Shown: piece by piece, positions 56,443 through 64,000 of the stretch
Numbering within the stretch: the stretch's first letter is position 1
How the letters are laid out: every line of letters starts with the position of its first letter
From: Puccinellia tenuiflora
Taxonomy: Eukaryota; Streptophyta; Magnoliopsida; Poales; Poaceae
Direction of reading: 5' to 3'
Assembly: GCA_012064385.1 (NCBI GenBank)
Contig: QRDG01000533.1
Coordinates: forward strand, 991,429 to 1,055,428
DNA: 64,000 nt
Program-made: the position numbers and the translations under genes
The notes under the pieces: model-generated
The model's input: only the letters and a program-made list of their open reading frames with translations
Told to the model about the DNA's origin: nothing
Databases searched by the model: none

Positions 56443-58814
56443 TCATCTAAGGATGGCTGGGAGGTTGAGTGCGCATGAAGGAAGCGTCGTCAAGAACCTC
56501 TCTGAGTTGTTGCACCAGCTCCTCCAGCGCCGGAAGGTCCCTAGGTATTTGTAGTTGGCGCCAATGATGCAGAAGGAAAAGTGTTTTGAAAGTGCAGTTA
56601 GCAGGTTGCTTATGAAATTTAGCTTCAATTGAGAATTTGCTGCGAATTTTCCGGAGCGCTCGGCTATGTGCAGCAAATTAGAGCCAAATAAGCCTACGGG
56701 ATTTGCTTGACAAAGAAAGCGGGATATGGAAGAAGTGCACAAAAGAGGTAGGGTTCCACTGAACACCAAACATTCTACGTACACCACTCCAAATAAATTT
56801 TGCCAGCACACAATTAAACATATATGGTCGACATTTTCCTCAGTGCCACACATAAGGCACACTTACCATCCGAGGGACCGTGTCTTTTGTGAAGTTGGGC
56901 TCTCGAAGGGAGCCGATTACGTGCTAGTTGCCAAGTAAAGATTTTAACCTTCAGGGGTACGTTGGCTTTCCATATATCTTTGGCTATCTGTGAGGCTGTC
57001 CCTATGCAGAGTTTCTTGTACATCGACTTGGTGGAAAAGGATCCAGACGGTTCGAAAACCCAGGAAATCTTGTCTGGTTCCTCATTAGGGGACAGACCCT
57101 CAATCTCCTGCCAGAGTTGATCCCATTGGATCAATTCCGCATCCCCAAAGGTTCACCTGAATCTCAAATGCCACCCAACACCATTGTGGGCGTTGGCGGC
57201 ACAGAGATCATGGACTGAACAGATTGCAAAGAGGGAAGGAAATCTCTCGTTGAGAGGAGAAACACCAGTCCACGAATCACCCTAGAAAGGAGGTGGCGAC
57301 TGTTTCCTAAGGAGAATTTAGCACCCTGCTTAAAGAAATCCTTAATTTTATGGAGACTATGCTAGAAAGGAGACCCTCCAAGAGAGGAATAGTTGAAGAT
57401 GTTGGCAGCTCCAGGGTATTTGGCTTTGATAATTCTTAGCCACAACAAGTCACGCATTGTTCTCCTCGGTGAACATCCTCCACTTACTAAGGAGGGCAAT
57501 GTTAAGAAGAGACGAGTTAATATTCCCTAGTCCACCCTGATCTTTTGGTCGGTACACTGTCGACCAGTTAACCCAGTGGTATTTTCTCTTTTCTCCTACT
57601 CCTTCCCAGAAGAAACGCGCCATGTGTTTGTCGAAGCCAGCATGAGTGCCCTCCGCCAGGAGAAACAAGCTCATAGTATAGATTGGAAGGCTAGCCAGGG
57701 AGTTGGTGAGGGTGAGCCTTGCACCGATGGCACCAGCATCCCCTACTAGGGATCAAGTATGTGGCCCACCGGTCGCACCAAGCTTTCCATGTCACTAAAG
57801 GAGCCAACTTTGCAATTGAGGAGGTTGGTCACTCTGGCCTGCTCCTTTGGAGTGACCCCCATCACTATGACTTTGCTTTCAAAAAAAATATTGAGGCCAG
57901 ACAGCAGCTCAAAGCATATGAGAATGAATTTCAGGTTAGCTATAGTTGTCGCATCGTTCTGCACTAGAAGGATGGTATCATCAGTGTATTGGAGGTGCGT
58001 GATGCTGCCAGGGATAAGGGGTGGCACTACTCCTTTATTGTGTCCCTCTCTATTGGCAGGGTCCATAATCGTTGCGAGGGCATCCGCAATGAAGTCAACG
58101 AGCAACGGAGAAATTGGTTCTCCTTGTCTAACCCCCATTTGTTCCGAAAGAACGGGCCCATTTCTTCGTTGATTAGGATCATTGTTTGGCCACCCGAGAC
58201 CAGTTGTTTGATTAGGATAAAGCCTGAGTTGAAGCTTTTGCGCGTGAGCACTTCACGGAGAAAGGCCCAACTTAACCGGTCATAGGCTTTTTCAAAATCT
58301 AGCTTGAGGTTAACCTCTTCCATGTTTTTCGATTTGAGCTCATGGACGATTTCATGCAGATCCAACGCTCCATCTTGGATGAATCTACCCTTGATGAAAG
58401 CAGTCTGAGAGTGAGAGATCATCCGGTGCGCTACCAATGATAAACGGGAGGCAAAAGCTTTGGAGATCAGCTTGTAGACCACGTTGATGAGAGCAATGGG
58501 CCGGAATTGTTTAATCTGCTCTGCTCCGGGAACTTTTGGATTAGGGAGAGGACGCCAAACTTTAAACACGAGATGTCCAACATACCCAGAGCAAAACCAT
58601 TCAGAATTGTGCGAATAAGATTCTTGAGCATGGGTCAGAAGGTCTTGAAGTAAAGAACTAGAAATCCATCTGGCCTTAGCGAGGTTTCCGTTTTTGTTCC
58701 TGCAAGACGAGGTCCAATTCTTCAGCCTCCTCCTCCAGGTTTCGAAGACTACATCAGCCACAACAAAATTGTCATTACGGATGTTGTTGTAGAGCAGGAG
58801 ACGGCTACGGACAT
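56443..58814 (-). pseudogene. LINE ORF2 reverse transcriptase remnant
   Basis: On the minus strand from the right, in several frames: PEQ-type start of RT (EQIKQFRPIALINVVYKLIS), SHSQTAFIKGRFIQDG, LKLDFEKAYDRLSW, then GVRQGEPISPLLVDFIADAL and the catalytic YTDDTILL. These are followed by the connection region (FFWEGVGEKRKYHWVNW) and the zf-RVT domain (SGSFSTKSMYKKL, FTWQLARNRLPSRAQLHKR, CALC). It copied LINE RNA into DNA at a nicked target. The endonuclease half is absent because the copy ends at 58814, where a TGATACG-type LTR begins. At least four frameshifts and stops make it non-functional. Confidence 0.9.
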
Positions 58815-59853
58815 TGATACGTGTCAAACTTATCTATAATTTTTTATTGTTCCATGATTGTTTTATATCATTGTCACATGTTTTTACTATCATTATATCA
58901 TTTTGAGGCATTTTATGAACTAACCTATTGACAAGATGCCAGGTCCTAATTCTCTGTTTCTGCTAGTTTGAATTTCAGAAAATTCTCTTCTGGAAAACTC
59001 CTAGGAATTGAACCAAAATTTACGTAGATTTTTTTATATGCCAAGACAAATACGGAATCCGGAGGGTGACCTGAGGGGCCACCTAGAGGCCAGGGGTGGC
59101 CAGCAGCCGTGACAAGGGGGGACCCGCGGGCCCATCCCGCCCCTGCTCCCGATGGGTCCCCTCGGCGCCCTCTGACACCTATAAAATCACTTTTAACCTG
59201 AAAACGTCGAGGCAGCCATTATTTTAAAGAAATCGTCCCGAAGCCGCCGCCATCTCGAAACCTAATTCGGGAGGATTCTGAAGCTGATCCCGGCACCCTG
59301 CCGGAGGGGAGATCAATCCCGGAGGGCTCTACATTGCCATGCCTTCCACTGGGATGATGCGTGAGTAGTTCCACTTTGGACTACGGGTCCATAGCAGTAG
59401 CTAGATGGTTGTCTCTCTTTATTGTGCCTCATTGTTTATGATCTTGTGAGCTGCCTAACATGATCAAGATCGACTATTGTAATGCTATATGATGTGTTTG
59501 CTGGGATCCGATGGATTATGAAGTTATGATCAGATTGTGTATGATTCTTATATGCTAATTTATGTGCTTGCATGCTCTCCGATGTGTGTGGTTATTTTGG
59601 CCAAGTGATTGCTTGTATCTCCAAGAGAGAGTATTTATGCTAGATGGTAGGTTCATGCCCCCTTTTGTGCCTGCGCTCGAGTGACAGAAATGTGTAAGGA
59701 CGAGGGTGTGTTGTTGCTACTAGGGGTAAAACTGCGGTGTTTATTTCTTTATGATTATGAATATTGCTTACATCATGAAAGCTTAATGCAATTGTCTGTT
59801 GGTTGTAACTTAATACCGATGGGTGACAGGCTAGATAGCGATGTCTAGGTGGA
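58815..59853 (+). repeat. TGATACG-type LTR fragment 1
   Basis: It begins TGATACGTGTCAAACTTATC, which I recall as the LTR start of an abundant Triticeae Gypsy family (Sabrina/Athila-like; name not verified). It runs through a GC-rich leader part (59100-59330) and TGATCAAGATCGACTATTG-type sequence, and is cut at 59853 by the Tat-type LTR that starts TGTCGGATTT. No coding. Confidence 0.7.
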
Positions 59854-60650
59854 TGTCGGATTTGGGTTCCGATGGACCCTTTGTTCTTCCACGGGGCTGA
59901 GAGCTAACCTAACAACGATCTTCGGGGAATGGGATCGAGCGAGAAGAAACAGGGACACAACAATCTACCCAGGTTCAGGCCACCGTGATGGTGTAACACC
60001 CTACTCCTGCTTGTCTGGTTCTATTGCTTGATGTGGTTACAGGGAGTGTATCTTCTAGCTCTTGAGGGTCGACCTATTCTAAGGTAGCAGCGCTACTCTA
60101 TTTATAGTGGCCAGGGCCTCTTCCCGTTGGCAGGAAGGGCTACCACAAGTGGCCAAAGAGCAAAGGGGGAAAGACAGCGCCCCTGCGGCATCCTTGCGGC
60201 GGGTCCACGTCCTTAGCACCGAACTAGCTAAAGACACCGGGGGAAGCCACCGTCCAAGGTGAACATTGCTTGCTGATGACGCCGCTCGCCAGGGCTTGTC
60301 TCCCGATAGGCGCCTCTTTGTCCCGAAGGACTAGTCTTGTCGTCTTGGTCTTCGGTCTTGGTCGGGTCCTGCGCTGGGCGCAGTCTTTGGCACCACCCTG
60401 CGTCAGTCATGACGCGGGCCGGGCGGCATGCGTACCCGAGAAGGAAGCTTCCGCGTTACTTCCCCGGGCGGGGGATAGCCTCATGAGGAGGCCCTCATGA
60501 AGCGCTCCTCCTATGGCCTCGCGAAGGGCTCCAGGGCTGTCCTTCTTGACGAGGTCAATGTCGTGGCGCCAGCTTCGGGGGACTCCTGTGTGGGGCCGGC
60601 GGAGAAGCTGACAGCTGGGCCAGGCTACCCTGGAAGCCATGGTCCCGACA
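59854..60650 (-). repeat. 3' LTR of the second Tat-lineage element
   Basis: 797 bp, TGTCGGAT...GGTCCCGACA. A minus-strand TATA box CTATAAATAG lies at 60098-60107. The right boundary is fixed by the adjoining purine tract. Confidence 0.8.
60098..60107 (-). promoter_or_regulatory. TATA box of the second Tat LTR
   Basis: CTATAAATAG on the minus strand within the LTR, oriented to drive transcription in the element's own direction. Confidence 0.6.
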
Positions 60651-60665
60651 GTAGCCCCCGGGGCC
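60651..60665 (-). other. Polypurine tract of the second Tat-lineage element
   Basis: The minus strand reads GGCCCCGGGGGCTAC directly before TGTCGGGACC of the LTR, a form frequent in Tat elements. Confidence 0.75.
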
Positions 60666-60978
60666 GTGCCTTGAATGTGTCGGTCGTGGGATTTGAGGAG
60701 GCGGGCGACGAAGATGAGACGGTGGAGGCAGAGGCAGGGGCCCAAAAGCTGTCAGGTCCCGCATGCCACATGTCGCACTTCTCCACTGCGCGCATTGAGG
60801 CAACTCCCAGGAAATCGTGGGCGGGGAACGGAACTGCCCGCTAGGCCTTGATAAAGAGAGGGGGGACCACAACGGTTCCCCAAACCTTCGCAGCTTCTTC
60901 TTCTTCCCCAAGCACAGAGTTCCTCGCTCCTACTTCCTGCATCTTCCTCCTTCTTGTGCACTTCTGAACTCGGCGACC

Positions 60979-61589
60979 ATGTCCCCCAAGAAGGTTTCCT
61001 CCTCAAAGGGGAAAGGCAAGCAGCCGACGGCAGAGGCGCCCTCTTTGACGGTGTTGAGCGTCCCTCGAATCTGCGACAAGGAAGGGCTCGGAAGATCCGC
61101 GGCCTGGTGGGCGCGAAAATCAACGAGTGGGGCAAGACCAAGCTCAGCCCGGGCTCCGGCAAGATCCAGCGGCAAGCTGGGCCGACGCAGCCGGTCTTCA
61201 TGCAAGCTTTTAAGGCGGGGCTTGTTCTGACGTTCTCCTCCTTCCTTCTGGCGATTCTGGTGCACTACCAGATCCACCTCCTCCACCTTCAGCCAGCATC
61301 AATTGTTGTTCTCTCCATCTTTGCATATCTCTGCGAAGCGTTCTTGGGTGTCATACCCTTCGTGGCATTCTTCCATCACTTCTACAGCTTGTGGATGACG
61401 GCGCACGGCGAGACCGCCGGGTGGGTCTCCTGGCGCATCACTGAGCGTGAGGCGGCCCGGCTGATCCCTATGTCAGCTGCCAAGAAGGTGGAGAGCTTTC
61501 GCCGCGAATGGGTGCTTGTGGACACCCGGGATGAGAAGGAGCTCCTCCGCCTTCTCGTCAACCAACCACAGCCAGATGATTGCTACTGA
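60979..61589 (+). pseudogene. Antisense gene start of the second Tat-lineage element, frameshifted
   Basis: The ATG at 60979 opens MSPKKVSSSKGKGKQPTAEA. A one-base frame change near 61070-61090 then moves the reading into the frame of IRGLVGAKINEWGKTKLSPG. After it comes the recognisable core of the plant 'putative gypsy type transposon' domain (PF04195 from memory): ILVHYQIHLLHLQPASIVVL, FAYLCEAFLGVIPF, FFHHFYSLW. The last codons (DDCY and stop) come from the joined LTR fragment. This is the N-terminal part of the same kind of protein as antisense gene A (24117-26150), whose N-terminus is outside the window. About 330 bases separate it from the LTR; a weak TATA-like GATAAAGA is at 60850. Confidence 0.8.
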
Positions 61590-62149
61590 TGAAGAGTTGG
61601 GTGGTGCCCCAAGCGAAGGCGGAGATGTAGCAAGCAGCAGTTTTCCCTCGATAACGAACCGAGATTTATCGAACCAGTAGGACCTTAAAATCAAAAACAA
61701 AGTGAATGTTGAAGATATCTGGCGCTTAATCTTCAACAGACATGGACCTGCACACACTCAACCAAAATACTTTGCCCCCAACGGCGGAAAAGTTGTCAAT
61801 CTTTCCGGTCTCGCAGAAAACAAAGCGGTTAATTGCATAGTGAAATAGATGAATTATGAAAATGGACCAGAGGAGTAATGATGGTAAAAAGTGATGATAA
61901 AGGTTGCAATCAGTGTAAAAAGATGGACCGGGGGCCATGGGTTCACTAGTGGAGTCTCTCGAGTAAATAGACATTCATATGATGGGTAAACAAATTACAC
62001 CTGGGCAATTGACAAGATTATAACACAAAACTTAATCTAGCTATGACAAAGAGAACATGATAATATTTAAGTAGGCATCACGACAATGAACAAAGACCGT
62101 TGAGTCCAACTGCATATTTGTCTAAAAAGTCCACCGTGGGATCGTTATC
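61577..62149 (-). repeat. Reversed TGATACG-type LTR fragment 2 (3' half)
   Basis: On the minus strand it runs from GATAACGATCCCACGGTGG to ACTGGTTCGATAAATCTCGG and ends near GCAATCA, matching in order the second half of the LTR family as I remember it. It is interrupted at 62149/62150 by a forward LTR. No coding is supported. Confidence 0.55.
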
Positions 62150-62788
62150 TGATACGTGTCAAACGTATCTATAATTTTTGACTGATCCATGCTAGTTTTG
62201 TGACATTGTCACATGTTTTTACTATCATATTATCAATTTTATGATTTATTTGGGCCAACCTATTAATAGTTGCAAAAGTGCACAATGTTCTTGTTTTACA
62301 CTGATGTGTAGGAATCGCTTGGAAATTGGCAAAAACGCAAAAGGAAACCTTATTGGAGTTGAATTGGACTTTCCTGAAATCTGCCCCTTCTAACAGATTT
62401 CAGAGATTGTCAGTTTTAGTCCTGAAGACGACGTCAACTGAAGTTCTCACATTGGACATAGTTGTGGGAAATTTCCATAGCTTTCATTTAAGCCCAAGAA
62501 CAGCCCAATCCGAGTCCGTACGGCCGAGATATCCCCGTTTTACTGAAGCCCAAAAATCTGATGACGGAAATTCGGAAAAGTATATAAAGAGAGGAAACCT
62601 AGGTCATCAAGCCCCCATGAATTTTTTCCTCCAAGGCAGCCGCCGTGAGGTGGAGAACCTCCTCCATTCCAGCACCATCTCCAAGCTTGAAGGGAGTGCC
62701 AAGGGCCACCGCCCCCAAGGGCAGCCGCCGCCGCCTCCAAGGGGCAACTGCCGCCGCCTCTCAAAGGGCAGCCGCCGCCCCTCTCCGA
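62150..62788 (+). repeat. TGATACG-type LTR fragment 3
   Basis: It begins TGATACGTGTCAAACGTATC, like fragment 1, but diverges soon after about 130 bases, so it is another subfamily. A TATA-like TATATAAAGAG is at 62581-62591. It is cut at 62788 by CACTA 2. The plus-strand ORF here shows no domain. Confidence 0.65.
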
Positions 62789-62817
62789 CACTAGTAGGAA
62801 AAGGCTATAGCCGCCAG

Positions 62818-63058
62818 GGCCTCACTGGCGAACCTGGAAATCACATTCGCCAGCGGTAAATAGCACTGGCGAACATGATTTCCTGTTCGCCAGTGGTAAG
62901 GCCAGTACCACTGGCGAACAGAGCATGCAATGCGCCAGTGGTAAGCGCGGGTTCGGTCAAACCCTAACGGGCCACCTACCACTGACGAATAGTCTGAGTG
63001 GTTCGCCAGCGGTAAGGTAAGTACGCTGGCGAACCGTCATCCCTTTCGCCAGCGGTAT
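62818..63058. repeat. Subterminal repeats of CACTA 2
   Basis: About ten copies of TTCGCCAGTGGTA, or its complement TACCACTGGCGAA, with one- or two-base variants. They differ in motif from the TGTGGCGCA repeats of CACTA 1, so the two elements belong to different subfamilies. Confidence 0.9.
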
Positions 63059-63099
63059 TTAGTGTACATAGCTGCCGCGGTCGAGCTCGAACCCATCCC

Positions 63100-63631
63100 C
63101 ACCCGGCCTTTTTCCTCTCTCACACACGCGCCCGCGCGTCGTACGTCGCGCGCCGTCGCCCTCTCCCTGTCGCCGCCGCCGCCGTCCTCCTCTCCCCGTC
63201 GCCGCCGCCGCCGTCCTCCTCTTCTCGTCGCCGCCCTCCTCTCCCCGTCGCCGCCGCCGCCGCCGTCCTCCTCTCCACATCGCCACGCCCGTGCCGAGCA
63301 CCACCACCGCCTCGCCGTCGAGCACGTACGCCAACAAGCAAGCAAGGTGAGCGTATTCCTTCCCTCCTCCTTTCCCTCCTTGCCATTCTTGGTGTTCAAA
63401 TCTGCAGTTTGTTTGTTAGTTAGTGGTCCGAAATTAGTTAAATCTGCAGTTTGTTTGTTTATCAGTGGTCCGAAATTAGTTAAATCTGCAGCCATATGTG
63501 ACTGTCTATCCCTACAATTTGTTTGTTTATACCATGATGTTTGTATTTTAGATGGAAAATGGCAAATCTGTCAAATCTGGAAAGGCTGTTTGGGATGCCT
63601 TTGCATCTGTCTTCCTTAGAACGGAAAAGAC
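63100..63631 (+). other. Probable leader and first coding exon of CACTA 2
   Basis: A GC-rich CCGCCGCCGTCCTCCTCT microsatellite (63160-63290) is followed by a donor site AAG|GTGAGC (63347) and a T-rich stretch. TTTTAG then comes just before ATG 63552 (MENGKSVKSGKAVWDAFASV). The direct repeat GTCCGAAATTAGTTAAATCTGCAG occurs twice at 63426 and 63468. The reading frame is cut after about 22 codons by the inverted-repeat element at 63632. I do not recognise the peptide. Confidence 0.4.
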
Positions 63632-63998
63632 TTGCTACCCCCATGGGTAGCTACACACACGAAGTTAACCGAAACATATATGCAACGGTAAAATGAGATT
63701 ACTTAAGTAGACAAGGGGGATGTCAGTAGTAGAGTTGATAGAATTATTTAAAAGTATTTTGATATTTTTTGAATTATTTTCCATCCGGTGTGATTTTTTA
63801 GTAAATTTTGACCCAAAAGTCAACAAAAAGTCAACTATGGAAAAAAGCTAAAAATGACGACCAAAAAATATATTTTTGAAAAGAAACCTGTTTTGTACAC
63901 CAAATATCCGTGTTTTATTAGGAAACAAGCTAAACGGATACATACGGCTTGCATCTCCGTATAACACATGGGTGTGTAGCTACCCATGCGGGTAGCAA
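63632..63998. mobile_element. Small inverted-repeat element (MITE-like), 367 bp
   Basis: The terminal inverted repeats are about 27 bp with one mismatch: TTGCTACCCCCATGGGTAGC..ACACAC at the left, and the complement of TTGCTACCCGCATGGGTAGC..ACACAC at the right. Each end also folds on itself (GCTACCC/GGGTAGC). No ORF is inside. The window stops two bases after it, so the duplication of the target cannot be read. The family is unknown to me. Confidence 0.7.
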
Positions 63999-64000
63999 AT

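Larger units (their letters stand above)
59854..61576 (-). mobile_element. Second Tat-lineage element, 3' LTR and antisense-gene fragment
   Basis: The 3' LTR is followed, in plus coordinates, by a polypurine tract on the minus strand and then by the first part of an antisense gene on the plus strand. This arrangement mirrors the missing left end of the element at 24117-35211. The rest, including all of gag-pol, is lost at about 61576, where a reversed TGATACG-type LTR fragment begins. Confidence 0.8.
62789..64000 (+). mobile_element. CACTA transposon 2 (left end only)
   Basis: It starts CACTAGTAGGAAAAGGCTAT, a canonical CACTA terminus, followed by subterminal repeats and a promoter-like GC-rich leader. 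The other end is outside the window. The possible 3-bp duplication is CGA (62786-62788). Confidence 0.8.

Noticed and set aside
60407..61286. Minus-strand ORFs across the second Tat fragment
   Set aside because: Antisense shadows of the LTR and of the PF04195-like plus-strand gene. No recognised motif.
1..64000. tRNA, rRNA, microRNA or host protein-coding genes with intact structure
   Set aside because: None seen by reading both strands. The matches to tRNA are only the short primer-binding sites of retrotransposons. A tRNAscan and a small-RNA mapping would be the decisive tests.

Overview
The window is intergenic DNA from a large plant genome. It is almost entirely nested transposable elements, and the families (a Tekay-like chromovirus with a 3.6-kb LTR, Tat-type Gypsy elements with antisense genes, TGATACG-type LTRs, CACTA elements with a Transposase_24/ULP-like gene) point to a grass. 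Pooideae, and probably Triticeae, is my best guess from recalled repeat families; I could not search a database. I see no intact host gene, rRNA, tRNA or CRISPR array. The only recognisable host-type coding sequence is a broken fragment of an inositol phosphorylceramide synthase gene.

Left part (1-38903): a stack of insertions that can be peeled in order. A low-divergence non-autonomous LTR element (5327-17652, minus strand, 4.7-kb LTRs, target duplication AGTTG) sits inside the gag-pol ORF of a Tekay-like Gypsy element (1-24116, plus strand, left end outside the window). That element lies inside an antisense gene of a Tat-lineage Gypsy element (24117-35211, minus strand). The Tat element lies in the pol gene of a short-LTR Reina-like chromovirus (35212-38903, minus strand). 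The Reina-like element lies in the internal region of a Copia-type element that resumes at 38904.

Middle part (38904-56301): a tandem chain of Copia-type LTRs and shortened internal regions. Its first LTR is split by a 12.7-kb block (39280-51983) holding a 7.55-kb CACTA transposon (39902-47454, TSD TTA) and the synthase pseudogene. Its second LTR is split by a non-autonomous LINE (52885-54303).

Right part (56302-64000): a decayed LINE reverse transcriptase (minus), fragments of TGATACG-type LTRs in both orientations, a second Tat-lineage fragment (LTR plus the start of its antisense gene), and the start of a second CACTA element that carries a small inverted-repeat element at the window edge.

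The most interesting content is accessory coding capacity carried by the transposons. The Tat element has two adjacent intron-containing genes antisense to gag-pol, probably related by duplication. The non-autonomous element has an unknown 239-aa ORF plus an antisense 130-aa membrane-protein gene with its own TATA box. The CACTA element has a five-exon, fully in-frame gene whose C-terminal cysteine-peptidase-like region appears to lack its catalytic residues.
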